Notes: generated from the letters alone by a model not told the origin. Numbered from the stretch's first letter, positions 1 through 10,625 are shown. The stretch is 64,000 bases of DNA from Gari tellinella (GCA_922989275.2 OV277856.1:88493038-88557037); one strand, 5' to 3'. A program made the numbers and translations.

Positions 1-1090
1 GGTAAAATAGGTTGAAGTTGGATATGGCTGCAAGAATATTTTTGTTACTTTAATATTAGTTCTTGTCAAATATTTGGGTTCACTAAAGTATGAATAACAA
101 GTATCAGCCAATCCCATTCTAGCATTTGTATAAATGCAGATACATGTACATGTATGTTTGAGTTACATAAAACAAAGGCCCGATGGGCTCTAAGGCACTC
201 ACCAGAGTACACAGTTCCCAGATTTAACTAGAATTAACACTGAAGGCTATTTATACCCTTCTAGTCCCTTGTCATAAGAAGCAAATGTGTCAGGATAATG
301 TTGATGTGTGTTCTCCATAATTATGAAGTAGAGGGTTCAGAAGCCTTTTCTACGCTTTGACCTTATGACCCACTTTTTTACCTGGCAAAACTAACATTCA
401 TACATTAGTTAAGATTTTATCAAGGGGGTCATTCTAAGCAAGTTGTGTGAAATTATGGCTAAAAAAAGGCCCCTACAGTGTTTAGAAGTTATTTCTATAT
501 TTTGACCTACTGACCTACTTTTTAACCTGATATAACCCATATCCACACAGTGCCTAGCTTTTGTCAAGATAACCATTCTAAGCAAGTTTCAAGAAGATTG
601 GGCTAAGAATGGCCTAGAATACCCAAAGTATGTCCCTTTTTTAATGTTATATACAACACATCAAAATGCTTATCTATGGAGTAATGGGTTAGAGTTGAAA
701 TCTCTAACTCTGCTTTAACTCTAGCTTACTGTAAACAGCCAACATTCCTTACAATCAAGCTATGAGGAGTAATATACTTACTGGAAACCTGTACAGTACA
801 AGCTGAAATATACAAAACATAATATGTCTTATTATATGCCTTCGAGTGATATCGAGCGTTTCCGCGTGTATTTGCAGAGTAAAATACAAGAGTCTGTATC
901 AGCCACCTTGTATCAGCCACTTTGTATTTTACTCTGACCTCGCTTTCGATTTGACGTGACGTCATTTACGTACATGTACGAGTGCCGCGTTATTCTTTGT
1001 GACATACAAAAAATCTTGTTCTGCTTCAAATAACTAATAAATTTTGGATATAAAATGATTTAAACAACTATTTAGTTGTTTCTGGTTTGT
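1..1090. other. Intergenic DNA with old repeat fragments
   Basis: No gene is supported here. The stretch from about 176 to 620 reads like an old interspersed repeat, with recurring phrases resembling 'gacctactgacctac' and 'cattctaagcaagtt' given twice about 120 bp apart. Around 665-710 is a fragment ending like the hairpin family at 58071-58321 ('ggagtaatgggtta'). Short open frames in the region have no coding character. Confidence 0.5.
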
Positions 1091-1104
1091 ATTCAAGGCA
1101 TATA

Positions 1105-1289
1105 ATAAACACATCACCAGTTGGCAGTGCGCAACAGAGTGTTGCATTTAGCTCTCGACGTTTTTGGCGGAAACAACCGATCAGACTCGCGCCATGGCGC
1201 TCGTCAGATCGGCTATTTCCGCCAAAAACGTCTCGAGCTAAATACATCACTCTGTATCGCACTGTCAACTGGTAATGTGTATATATTAT
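1105..1289. mobile_element. 185-bp palindromic MITE
   Basis: The two halves are near-perfect inverted copies around a centre close to 1197 (gcgccatggcgc). The outer arms are 'acacatcaccagttg' on the left and 'caactggtaatgtgt' on the right. The hexamer CATATA lies at 1099-1104 and again at 1290-1295, a likely target duplication. Open frames on both strands here are by-products of the palindrome. No transposase is present, so it is non-autonomous. Confidence 0.75.
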
Positions 1290-1511
1290 CATATAGTATG
1301 TATCAAAACCCTTACAATAAGTTCATTTTTCAAACAATTGACAAACAAAATATATTGACACTTTTTTAAAACAACTTTCAAACAGCAATTTTGATATAAT
1401 TATATCTGAACCGTTCAGTTTACTGTAAACTCCCTCTTCTCTAAACCTCTGGAACTTTTAAGCTTACACCGCAGTGCCTGATCAGGGTTTACACTGTTTG
1501 TAAAGTTGGAA

Positions 1512-1715
1512 CAGTAAAACCTCTCTATTACGACCACTAAAACGAAGCATAACCGCTTGTATAAAGACAGGTGACAGCTTAAAGCAAGGAACAGTAAAAC
1601 AGAAAGCTCCTAAAGGAGCTTTCTGTTTTACTGTTACCTTGCTTTAAGCAGTCACCTGCCTTTAACATCTGATAGTTATCACAATTAAGTGGTCGTAAAT
1701 AAGAGGTTTTTTTTC
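1512..1715. mobile_element. Hairpin MITE, CAGTAAAACCTC family (copy 1)
   Basis: Inverted repeat beginning CAGTAAAACCTCTCTATTAC and ending with the decayed complement near 1700. The centre (about 1590-1640) is a near-perfect stem containing 'acagaaagctccta' and its complement. Other copies in this window (3087, 3601, 27029, 58991) start at the same base. Some are flanked by TA on both sides, which suggests mobilisation by a Tc1/mariner-type transposase; that is inference. Confidence 0.8.
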
Positions 1716-2302
1716 TATAGATCTGGTTTCTGCACGATAAAAGTTAAATATCATGACAACTCTTATTGATTCACAATACAGATACAGAAACACAACAACA
1801 TTCTTCTGTACAGTGATTTTTTCCTTCATTTGTGAATGGGTCCAATACCACTTAGATTGTGAAAGATTTGCGTTGTTTTACTCAAAATTGTGAACAAAAG
1901 TAGCAGGCTTCTGCTGATATTGTGACAAGAAAATGTGGACCAAGAGAGTAAAACTTGTAATTTCCTGCAAAATGGTGGGGAATTTAGAAGGAACTGGTAT
2001 TTTGTGGAAGACAAACACTTTTATAATTAAGCCAGCAGAATACGAAGGGCTTAAACTATGTCTATATTTAAAGAGCTTTTTCGAATTGTGAATCAATTTT
2101 GGTTCACTTCTGAATTGTGAAGGGTCCTTTTATGGGTACCAGTTATAGAAAGAAAACAATCGCTGAAGTAAGTGTTATAAATTGGCTCACCCTAAACAGT
2201 CTGTGGATCCTCTGTAAAATGGCCACTTCTATTTCCTGTTTCTTGTGCTGGTACCCAGTTCTCTGTAAAATAACAACAATTATCATTTATTATGAAATGT
2301 CT

Positions 2303-2831
2303 CCAGGGCTCATGATAAGGGGAGTATTTCAAAAAGTAAAATCTTTGTTTTTGCTTTAAACCCTATGGTGTCACTACTCATTAGAACTGTCTCTAATAAG
2401 TGCTGTATGAGTGAAAAAATGTTGGATTTGTTCAAATCACTCTCCCTTATCAGTGATAATTTTAGAAATCAGTTGAATGAGTCCTCGGGATGCACATTCT
2501 GTAAAACAATGAGTCCTTGAGACAAATATTGAGTCCTTGAGGTGAAAAGTAAACCCAATATCCCATAACTTATTTCTAGTTTTGAAGACAGGTGACCACT
2601 TAAAGCAGGTTGAAAGTAAAGCAGAATGTGCCTTAAGGCACATTCTGCTTTACTTTCAACCTGCTTTAAGCTACTATTTGCTTATGAGTAATAGGTTAAT
2701 CATGGCCAGAAAAGTTATGGGTCCATGGGACTCACAACTTTTTAAATAATGAGTCCCTGGCAAATTTAATGAGTATAGGACTCGGTATGCGCAGGTAAAA
2801 TTATCACTGCCTTATCTGGAGCTCTGGTCTC
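2303..2831. mobile_element. Hairpin MITE, 'agggctccagataag' family, interrupted
   Basis: The left end (agggctcatgataagggg) and the internal 'ccctatggtgtcactactcat' stretch match copies at 53245-53438 and 60299-60498. The right end (cttatctggagctctgg) lies at about 2812-2831, separated from the rest by the 359-bp insertion at 2451-2809. The original MITE would be roughly 165-170 bp. Confidence 0.7.
2451..2809. mobile_element. 359-bp TIR element nested in a MITE
   Basis: The left end is CAGTGATAATTTTA and the right end is its inverted copy (taaaattatcactg). The 6-bp sequence CCTTAT occurs at 2445-2450 and 2810-2815, and removing the element plus one copy restores the continuous MITE sequence 'cccttatctggag'. 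The interior holds a hairpin of the 'gcaggttgaaagtaaagcag' family at about 2585-2685, so three mobile layers are stacked here. Confidence 0.8.
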
Positions 2832-2911
2832 AATACCGAACTTTGAAGACTGGGTAAAAAAATCTCATTGCCCCCTCATGATGAGTATGACCATCCTTTA
2901 CAAACAGCATA

Positions 2912-2998
2912 CAGTGGGGGAAATGTTATTCTTTCTACATTTTAGGTTGTTGCGTTTTGTTTGCTTTTAATTGGGAAAAAATAAAGTTTTCTCCACTC
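2912..2998. mobile_element. Decayed MITE, CAGTGGAGAAT family
   Basis: Starts CAGTGGGGGAAATGTTATTC and ends with the complementary 'tctccactc', with TA on both sides. The central hairpin found in the 236-bp copy at 7924-8159 is missing, leaving only the outer arms. Confidence 0.6.
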
Positions 2999-3086
2999 TA
3001 CCTATAACGAGAACACTTAACTTGTCCTATCGTGCAAATAAAATCCCTATGATCGGGGTCTGCAAGGTTTGTCATTTTGCAATATA

Positions 3087-3291
3087 CAGTAAAACCTCTC
3101 TAATACGACCACTAAATTGTGTTAATTATCAGGTGTTTGCGACAGGTGACTGCTTAAAGAAAGGTGACAATAAAACAGAAAGCTCCTATAGGAGCTTTCT
3201 GTTTTACTGTAACCTTGCTTTAAGCTGTCTCCTGCCTTTTTTACAATCCATTAGCATTCGTTATAGTTGTCGTAATAGAGGGGTTTTACTG
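3087..3291. mobile_element. Hairpin MITE, CAGTAAAACCTC family (copy 2)
   Basis: Starts CAGTAAAACCTCTCTAATAC after a TA and ends ggggttttactg. The central stem (about 3165-3215) is a long near-perfect inverted repeat around 'gctcctataggagc'. Confidence 0.85.
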
Positions 3292-3600
3292 CATTGTTAA
3301 AATCGACCATTAATAGTCATAAATGAACTAGACTTAATTGGAAACTGGAATCGTCCATTAACACTTTCAACACTAAGTAACATTTGTAGGTTATTAGGTT
3401 CCCTTGTGGATCTTTTTAGTTACCAAAACATGTACTAGTCTACTTGAAATTCTGGGTAATTAAATAAAGACAGGGGTAAAGCATTGTATAATGCTTATGC
3501 ACAGGAGTAGGTTAAACCACATGGTATGTCTCACCTGTCTTCTCTTTTTAACGAGTGCCAGCAAGTTTGTCTCATACTGAAATAAAACAACAGAAATATA

Positions 3601-3805
3601 CAGTAAAACCTCTCTATTACAACCACGGAATAATGTAAATTATAAGGTTTTTAAAACAGGTGACTGCTTAAAGCAAGGTGACAGTAAAACTGAAAGCTCC
3701 TTCAGGAGCTTTCTGTTTAACTGCCATCTTGCTTTTAGTTGTCATCTGCCTGTTATACAATTTATTAGTCTTCTTTTTCGTGGTCGTAATATCGAGGTTT
3801 TACTG
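3601..3805. mobile_element. Hairpin MITE, CAGTAAAACCTC family (copy 3)
   Basis: Starts CAGTAAAACCTCTCTATTAC and ends gaggttttactg, with TA immediately outside both ends. The central stem is around 'gctccttcaggagc'. Confidence 0.85.
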
Positions 3806-3949
3806 TATGTTTTTAGCAGGTGAAACTTCAGCTAGTTACGGTACTGAAACTGTAACGTCAAGAAATTCCCATGTATTTATAGGGTAGAAAAGACTCGAAA
3901 CACAAGTTAAACCTTCTGTAGGACAAATGAATTTTTGGTTGAACATTAG

Positions 3950-4030
3950 GCATGATGTTGTATGCTACCGGGTATGTACTGTTAGGCCTGGATCTTGCCG
4001 TATGTATCAATAAAATATCTATCTATCTAG
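3950..4030 (+). mobile_element. LINE/SINE-like 3' tail with ATCT repeats
   Basis: The sequence 'ctgttaggcctggatcttgc...aataaaatatctatctatc' ends in a short tandem repeat. It resembles the stretch at 33930-33980 (ctgttgggcctctggcctg...gaaatatctatatctag). Ends of this kind are typical of 3' ends of CR1/L2-type LINEs or their SINE partners. No coding part is attached. Confidence 0.5.
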
Positions 4031-4110
4031 ACTATTAGGCACTCACTTGTTCCATGTACCTTTATTTCACCAAAAAGTACAAAGCATATGATGATATTAA
4101 AATACTTCCT

Positions 4111-4255
4111 AGGGCTCCAGATTGAGGGAGTAAACTGAACAAAGCCAGTAGTTGCTAATTTATTTCAGCATTAAATCATATTATGTTACTACTCATTAGA
4201 TAGTTCTAATGAGTAGTAACACCATAGTGTTTAATGCAGAAATTAAGATTTTTGT
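4111..4255. mobile_element. MITE, 'agggctccagat' family, partial
   Basis: Begins 'agggctccagattgaggg' and contains the stem 'ttactactcatta...taatgagtagtaa' at about 4180-4220. The right end of the family (cttatctggagccct) is absent. Confidence 0.65.
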
Positions 4256-4306
4256 TTTCTAAATACATGTACCGGGTATCCCCTTTTCTGGAACGCTGCC
4301 TCCATC

Positions 4307-4889
4307 ATTGTACTCCTTAATGCTTCCAACATTATACTCCTTAATGCTTCCAACATTATACTTCTTAATGCTTCCAACATTATACTCCTTAATGCTTCCA
4401 ACATTATACTTCTTAATGCTTCCAACATTATACTTCTTAATGCTTCCAACATTATACTCCTTAATGCTTCCAACATTATACTTCTTAATGCTTCCAACAT
4501 TATACTTCTTAATGCTTCCAACATTATACTTCTTAATGCTTCCAACATTATACTCCTTAATGCTTCCAACATTATACTTCTTAATGCTTCCAACATTATA
4601 CTTCTTAATGCTTCCAACATTATACTCCTTAATGCTTCCAACATTATACTTCTTAATGCTTCCAACATTATACTCCTTAATGCTTCCAACATTATACTCC
4701 TTAATGCTTCCAACATTATACTCCTTAATGCTTCCAACATTATACTTCTTAATGCTTCCAACATTATACTCCTTAATGCTTCCAACATTATACTTCTTAA
4801 TGCTTCCAACATTATACTCCTTAATGCTTCCAACATTATACTCCTTAATGCTTCCAACATTATACTTCTTAATGCTTCCAACATTATAA
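4307..4889. repeat. 24-bp minisatellite, left array (24 units)
   Basis: Tandem copies of a 24-bp unit (tactYcttaatgcttccaac + atta), nearly identical except for a C/T choice at one position. Because 24 is a multiple of 3, the array is open in several frames on both strands, giving 8-residue repeats that are very unlikely to be expressed protein. The array is cut after 'acattata' at 4889, where LINE sequence starts. The same unit resumes in the same orientation at about 7243. Confidence 0.95.
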
Positions 4890-6271
4890 GACCTCTTTTG
4901 AAGAAACCTGATCTCGATACAAATGATCTTAAGAACTACAGGCCTGTATCAAATTTGCCATTTCTCTCCAAAGTATTAGAAAAAGTTGTAGACAGACGCA
5001 TTGAGTCCCATTTGGCCACAAACAATCTGCATGAACAGCATCAGTCAGCATATCGTAAGCATCACTCTACAGAAACTGCTCTTGTTAAAGTTCAAAATGA
5101 CATCTTGCAATATCTTGATAAGAATGAAATCACAATTCTGGTGATGCTTGACCTATCAGCCGCATTCGACACAATTGATCATGAAACATTACTCAATCGC
5201 CTTGAAAAAGACTTCAAAATCATTGGAAACCCACTTAAGTGGATGACCTCATACCTGAATGACCGTTACCAAACAGTCGCAGTAGATGGAGAATTATCTG
5301 CCCCAGTTCAAATGAAATATAGTGTGCCACAGGGCTCAGTCTTGGGACCCAAAAACTACATCATGTACACAAAACCTGTCGGCTCAATTTGCAGAAATCA
5401 TGATCTGGATCATCATTTCTATGCAGATGATTCACAGTTATACTTGTCATTTAAGCCTAAAGACACATCTAGTCAACAAGAAGCCCTTTCAAAAGTCGAA
5501 GGATGTCTAAAAGACATAGTCTCATGGATGCACCAGAATATGTTAAAGCTGAACACTGATAAAACTGAGGTCATACTGTTTCATTCAAAAAAGGTTAGCG
5601 TTCCCGGAGATTTTCATGTTCAAGTGGGAAACTCTAAAATTAAACCGTCATTATGGGTGAACAACCTTGGTGCTAGATTTGATTCCCAAATGGATATGAC
5701 ACAGCACATCAACACTGTGTGCAGGTCTAGCTACGCACAGCTGCGGCAAATAGGTCATATTAGACAGTACCTTTCTCCAGAAGCTACAAAGACTTTGGTC
5801 AATTCTCTGGTCACATCAAAAATTGACTACTGCAACTCACTGCTATATGGGATTCCCCAAAACTCACTACGAAAACTACAGCGTGTGCAAAATACAGCAG
5901 CCCGCATCATTACCAGGACTCCTCGGTACAATCACATCACTCCAGTCTTGAAGGAGCTTCACTGGCTTCCAGTTCAACACAGAGTTGAATTCAAAATTCT
6001 GACACTCACATACAAAGCCATGTGCAATGATTCTCCAAGGTACATTGTTAGTATGCTGGACGTGTATAGACCTCGAAGAGAGTTGCGGTCTGCGAGTAAA
6101 TCAGTATCGCTGGTTGTGCCGAGAAGTCGTTTAGTGAAGTTTGGAGATAGAAGTTTCATGCATGCAGCCCCAAAGCTCTGGAACTCTCTACCATCAGACA
6201 TCAGAGATGCGAGCTCAGTTGCAGTCTTCAAAAAACGTCTGAAAACACACTTCTTTAATATTTATTATTAG
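4889..6271 (+). CDS. Partial LINE reverse transcriptase (5'-truncated)
   Basis: RNA-directed DNA polymerase of a non-LTR retrotransposon. The frame has no start of its own; it opens at the truncation (…PLLKKPDLDTNDLKNYRPVS) and runs about 460 residues to TAG. Counting from the TTG at 4898, the visible RT landmarks are NYRPVS (13-18), the catalytic LDLSAAFD (84-91), VPQGSVLGP (143-151) and YADD (175-178). The C-terminal domain includes 'LHWLPV' and ends in a 'PKLWNSLPSDIR...FKKRLKTHF' block typical of CR1/L2/Jockey-related elements. No stops or frameshifts are seen. With the N-terminus and endonuclease missing it cannot be autonomous. Confidence 0.85.
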   Translation, partial: RPLLKKPDLDTNDLKNYRPVSNLPFLSKVLEKVVDRRIESHLATNNLHEQHQSAYRKHHSTETALVKVQNDILQYLDKNEITILVMLDLSAAFDTIDHETLLNRLEKDFKIIGNPLKWMTSYLNDRYQTVAVDGELSAPVQMKYSVPQGSVLGPKNYIMYTKPVGSICRNHDLDHHFYADDSQLYLSFKPKDTSSQQEALSKVEGCLKDIVSWMHQNMLKLNTDKTEVILFHSKKVSVPGDFHVQVGNSKIKPSLWVNNLGARFDSQMDMTQHINTVCRSSYAQLRQIGHIRQYLSPEATKTLVNSLVTSKIDYCNSLLYGIPQNSLRKLQRVQNTAARIITRTPRYNHITPVLKELHWLPVQHRVEFKILTLTYKAMCNDSPRYIVSMLDVYRPRRELRSASKSVSLVVPRSRLVKFGDRSFMHAAPKLWNSLPSDIRDASSVAVFKKRLKTHFFNIYY

Positions 6272-7243
6272 AACACATTAGGAAATGGATGACTGCTACC
6301 TCCGGGCCATGTTCTTGCTGTAGATATTGTGGGTCTAAATGGGAGTTCTGGAATTGTACCGTTTGCCCATGCCTATTCGGTGGATCTTGATGGTAGGGAT
6401 TGCCCCTGATCTCTTTGAAACCGACTGGCTTGGGGTTTGCGGTATAATTCAAGGACATCTTCTTATCTTGATGTTTTATAAAGTAATGGTGTAATTTCAG
6501 CCATGGAACATGTAGGTCCCGCGGGTGTGGGGTGGAGAGGGTAGATGACTGCTACCCTAGGGCTGTGTTCATTCTGTATATGTTATGGGTCTAATTTTTA
6601 GTTCTGGGGTTGTACTGTTGACCAATGCCTGTCTGGTGGATCTTTGATGGTAGGGATACAACTCTGATCTCTTTTGAAACCAGCTGGCGTGGTCTGTGGT
6701 ACAATTCGTGGACAGCTTTCACCATTTTTAATAATGTTATTGATCTTCTATAGGGTTTTTAGTTATGGTCGCATGCTATTATTCCTAGTTATGTTACATT
6801 AGATGGCCTGCATTGGGCGCTCTGCTATTATTTCTATTGGTCGGCAATCTTTAGCCGGTTGGTTCATTGCTGATTGATGGGGGTAGTATGATTGCCGTTT
6901 TGGGGGCTGTCTTTTGTATGTTTATTCTTATTTATTTTAGATCTAATTATAGTTATTTGTGTTTTGTCGATGGCCTGCATTGGGCGCTCTACCATTATTT
7001 ATATCAGTCGGCAATACTTAGCCGGTCGGTTCATTGCTGATTGATGGGGGTAATGTGATCGCCGTTTTGGGGGACTGTCTTTTATATGTTTATTCATGTT
7101 TTATTTCAGATCTAATTGTAGTTATTTTGTCTTTTCACGATTTATAGGTACATAAGTGTTATTTCATGTAAAGCGCTTTTGAACGCACAATCCCTGTGTG
7201 AAAAGAGCGCTATATAAATCTGGTATAATAATAATAATAATAA
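4890..7243 (+). mobile_element. 5'-truncated CR1/L2-type LINE
   Basis: The left edge abuts the minisatellite. The sequence reads into reverse transcriptase, then a ~970-bp 3' UTR, and ends 'gcgctatataaatctgg' followed by (taa)n. That terminal form, with a short tandem-repeat tail, is characteristic of CR1/L2-like non-LTR elements. The endonuclease and the start of the RT are missing, as expected from incomplete target-primed reverse transcription. The open frame and the clean tail suggest a fairly young insertion. Confidence 0.85.
6288..7138 (+). repeat. Two duplicated modules in the LINE 3' UTR
   Basis: The segment starting 'ggatgactgctacct' at 6288 recurs diverged at about 6542 (agatgactgctaccct, period about 254). 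The segment starting 'gatggcctgcattgggcgct' at 6802 recurs at 6969 (period 167). Both pairs have clear but imperfect identity, so the duplications predate this insertion and probably belong to the LINE's own 3' UTR. Confidence 0.8.
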
Positions 7244-7637
7244 TACTCCTTAATGCTTCCAACATTATACTCCTTAATGCTTCCAACATTATACTCCTTA
7301 ATGCTTCCAACATTATACTCCTTAATGCTTCCAACATTATACTTCTTAATGCTTCCAACATTATACTCCTTAATGCTTCCAACATTATACTTCTTAATGC
7401 TTCCAACATTATACTTCTTAATGCTTCCAACATTATACTCCTTAATGCTTCCAACATTATACTTCTTAATGCTTCCAACATTATACTTCTTAATGCTTCC
7501 AACATTATACTCCTTAATGCTTCCAACATTATACTTCTTAATGCTTCCAACATTATACTTCTTAATGCTTCCAACATTATACTCCTTAATACTTCCAACA
7601 TTATACTTCTTAATGCTTCCAACATTATACTCCTTAA
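7243..7637. repeat. 24-bp minisatellite, right array (about 17 units)
   Basis: Same 24-bp unit, orientation and C/T variable position as the array at 4307-4889. It starts directly after the LINE's (taa)n tail and resumes the repeat in the phase where the left array was cut. It ends at 'tactccttaa', running into the MITE at 7635. Confidence 0.95.
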
Positions 7638-7884
7638 CCCTTTCCCCCATAGAAGCACCTTTGAGCGCATTCAGTTTATTCTTGCCCTGAAGAAAATAGT
7701 TCCAATTTATACATTCATAAATATGTATAATACAAAATATTTTCTATATTCTAGCAGATGATAGCTTAAAGCAGGTTGAAAGTAAAGCAGAATGCGCTTA
7801 AAGCGCATTCTGCTTTACTTTCAACCTGCTTTAAGTGGACACCTATATTCAATACTAGAGATATGCTATGTGGGAAAGGGTTAA
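7635..7884. mobile_element. Hairpin MITE, TTAACCCTTT family (complete copy)
   Basis: Ends are TTAACCCTTTCCCCCATAG and the complementary CTATGTGGGAAAGGGTTAA. A central near-perfect stem at about 7770-7835 contains 'gcaggttgaaagtaaagcag' and its complement. A complete copy of nearly the same length lies at 58071-58321. Palindromic TTAA at both ends would fit piggyBac/Kolobok-style TTAA targeting, but this is inference. Confidence 0.85.
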
Positions 7885-7923
7885 TACTCACCAACTGTTA
7901 TGATAATACCTTACATTTAGATA

Positions 7924-8159
7924 CAGTGGAGAATGTGTTATTCTTTCCCAATAAACGCGTTTACGCTAAAACTATTATTTGCAGTGCAAACAGTTTGGAA
8001 CCAGATCAGACGCCGGGTAACCCGCCGTCTGATCAGGCTTCAAACTGTTTGCCACCAAGATAAACATGAAATATAAGAATTGTCCAAAAGTTGTTCTTTT
8101 CTACGTTTTAGTGCTTTGCGTTTGCGTATAAACGGGAAAGAATAACAGATTCTCCACTG
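7924..8159. mobile_element. 236-bp MITE, CAGTGGAGAATGTG family
   Basis: Starts CAGTGGAGAATGTGTTATTC and ends with complementary 'aataacagattctccactg', with TA directly outside both ends. Its centre (about 7980-8062) is an inner hairpin with 'cagatcagacgccgggtaac' and its complement. The core recurs without these ends elsewhere (for example 32893, 54940). Confidence 0.85.
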
Positions 8160-8379
8160 TAATCCTCTTTTATTCTATCTTTTATCATGTATAGAATGAT
8201 TACAGGAAGCTATGTGAAACAAAAGTACAGTATTATCCGATTTTTCTAACTTGTCCAAGTTCTTTTTAGAACAGAACAGGTCATAATGGTATAGTAAATA
8301 GATAACAGGGTAACATTGGATCTATATAGTCGTAACATGATCCTCGTGCAGCACGAGACAGCTGCGCTGATTTTAATGA

Positions 8380-8587
8380 TATGTTATTCATTCTTAATAA
8401 ACGTGTTTATGCTAAATCTATTATGTCCATTGCAAACAGGTTTGAGCCAGATCAGACGCCAGGTAACCCGGCGTCTGATCAGGCTCAAACCTGTTTGCCA
8501 TCCAGATTAAAAAGATAAAAGTAATTTTCTACAGTTTAGTGCATTGTGTTTGCGTTTATTCAGGAAACAATAATGTCTTCTCTACTG
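8380..8587. mobile_element. Diverged MITE, CAGTGGAGAAT family (second copy)
   Basis: It contains 'tgttattcattcttaataaacg', the central hairpin around 'cagacgccaggtaacccggcgtctg' (about 8430-8505), and a right end 'tctctactgtaca'. The left terminus is decayed, so the start is approximate. Confidence 0.65.
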
Positions 8588-9340
8588 TACATTACGCACA
8601 ATAAATACAGCTTTCGGTATCCCTGGCTGACTGTACGGAAATCAATGAGTATGGTGATCAACGGATCCCTTTAAAATTTTTACAATGTTCCAATCTAAAA
8701 GTAACTCTTCCAAGTCAGAAGAAAACACTAATTATACCTGTGTCATTAAATACAGAGGCATGGGAATTTCTTAGTACTGGGCATTTCTTATGCAAGATCA
8801 AATTACTACACAACGCTCCTATAAGATAATTCTGAATTACGCTATAAATTTAGACCAATAAACTCCTGTTTACTTGTAGACTTTCAATTTTTGACCACAA
8901 TCTCTTCCAGGCTACAATTTAATTCCAAGTTCTAGCTCATCTGCCTTCTAGTTTAAACTTTATAATGTATTTTAAATTTTAAGTTTTAGCGCTTATGTGG
9001 TCTTACTTGAATATATCCCAGATAGTCATCCTTTACTTTTGTCCTTCTCTTCATTTTATATTCCAATGTGTTCCTCTTTTTAAGAATTTGTCTGTAAATA
9101 GAATATGAAAATCAATAGTATCAAAACAGTAAAACATGTTTACAGTAAACCCTCTCTAAAACAAGAATGGTGTCACAATAACAGACAAATGCCCCCAAGA
9201 TGTTTTGTCACTGGAATGTTTTCATTTGGCTGTAAAATAAAATCATACAGCAGGTATGGTACTCCTTGCTGTTGTTGTGAAGAAATTGTACAAAGAAACA
9301 CGCTTTTTCTAGATTTTAAACCAGAGGTATGGCCAATATT
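8588..9340. other. Gene-free stretch
   Basis: No coding region, hairpin or long repeat is visible. The frame at 9105-9347 has no recognisable motif and is probably chance. Confidence 0.4.
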
Positions 9341-9770
9341 GAATTAACTCTATGACCTTGATCTTTGTCCGACATGACTCAACTGTACTGAGATAAATAA
9401 CTTCTTGAGTTGAGTACACAAGACAAAATATAAAGTTTCTATCACATGTAGTTTCAGAGTTATGGCAAATGTCAAATTAACCATATTTGACCTCTAAAAG
9501 ACCTTGACCTTTGTTGGGTATGACCCAAGTTGTACCAAGCCAAAGAGATTTTTTGAGTTGAGTACACATTCCAAATATAAAGTTTCTATCACATACAGTT
9601 CCAAAGTTATGGCTTGAGTACACATACCAAATATAAAGTCTCTATCCTATGTAGTTATAAAGTTATTGTCAAGATTAAAGTTGTGGACAGATGAACAAAC
9701 AAACTAACAAACAGACAAAAAACAAATTAAACAATATGCCCCTGACTTAGTCGTGTGGGGCATAAAAAAG
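9340..9770. repeat. Interspersed repeat with internal duplications
   Basis: The phrases 'gaccttgacctttgt', 'gagttgagtacaca' and 'aaatataaagtttctatcac' recur at about 9405-9480, 9480-9600 and 9612-9670. The stretch ends in an A/C-rich run (gaacaaacaaactaacaaac) and 'tgtggggcataa'. A related piece is at 10385-10625. It behaves like a diverged dispersed repeat; its class is not clear. Confidence 0.6.
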
Positions 9771-10384
9771 GTAGGCTCCTTGAAATGCTCATAAGTTACA
9801 AATGAAGCAAACAAAATTTTGAAAGATAAAACTTGATACATCTAAATTTGTGTTAAGTGGTAACTATTTGTACCTACTGTAAACGACAGTTTGAAGCATA
9901 ATGCAGGATAAAAGAAGAGTGAAAGTCAAGGTCATAAATGGCCTCTATCAGGGCTGAAATGGGTACAGATTTTCTACCTGGGTATCCATTCTGCAACTAC
10001 CCGCTGAAACCCAGGTACTTGCATTACCAATATATCTCTATGGTATAGACATAAGCAATGTGACGTATACCGGTGAGGTTTGTTTAATAATGGTTGGGCT
10101 TTTACATGTGTACATGGTTACTTTTAGTAATTTCCCTGTAAACATTTATAAACTTGGAGACCCTTTAAGGGTCTAATGGTCATGCCAAAGAGAAAAATAG
10201 TTGGTGGTATCATGAAATGCACTTGTACGTGTATACATGTACGTATACTGCATGAATCTGAAAATAAAAAAAATTGTGTAAAAGAGCTAGACTTAGATCA
10301 AATATTGAGAAAATCTAGATTGCCTAATTTGAGTTCTAACATAATTATGACTCCCTTTGATATGGGTTTTTGTGTTGCATTATA

Positions 10385-10625
10385 ATCTATTTTCTGTATA
10401 TTTCATGCCAAATATAAAGTGTCCATCACATGCAGTTCCAATTTATGAACAATATTAAACTAACCTTATTTTACCTCTTAATGACCTCTAAATGACCTTG
10501 ACCTTTGTTGGACATTACCAAAAATTGACTGAGCTCAATATCTGTTTCAGGTGAGTACACATGCCAAATATAAAGTCTGTATTTCAGGTAATTCTAAAGT
10601 AATGGCCAACGTTAAGATTTAGAAT
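10385..10625. repeat. Second copy of the 9340-9770 repeat
   Basis: Shares 'ccaaatataaag', 'atcacatgcagttcc', 'atgaccttgacctttgttgg' and 'gagtacacatgccaaatata' with the copy at 9340-9770, in the same orientation. Confidence 0.6.

Noticed and set aside
1087..1369. Overlapping ORFs on + and - strands
   Set aside because: They mirror each other because the sequence is a palindrome.
4243..4889. Long ORFs on both strands of the minisatellite (8-residue repeats)
   Set aside because: Both strands are open only because the unit is 24 bp with no stops. No start context, flanking exons or composition supports a protein.
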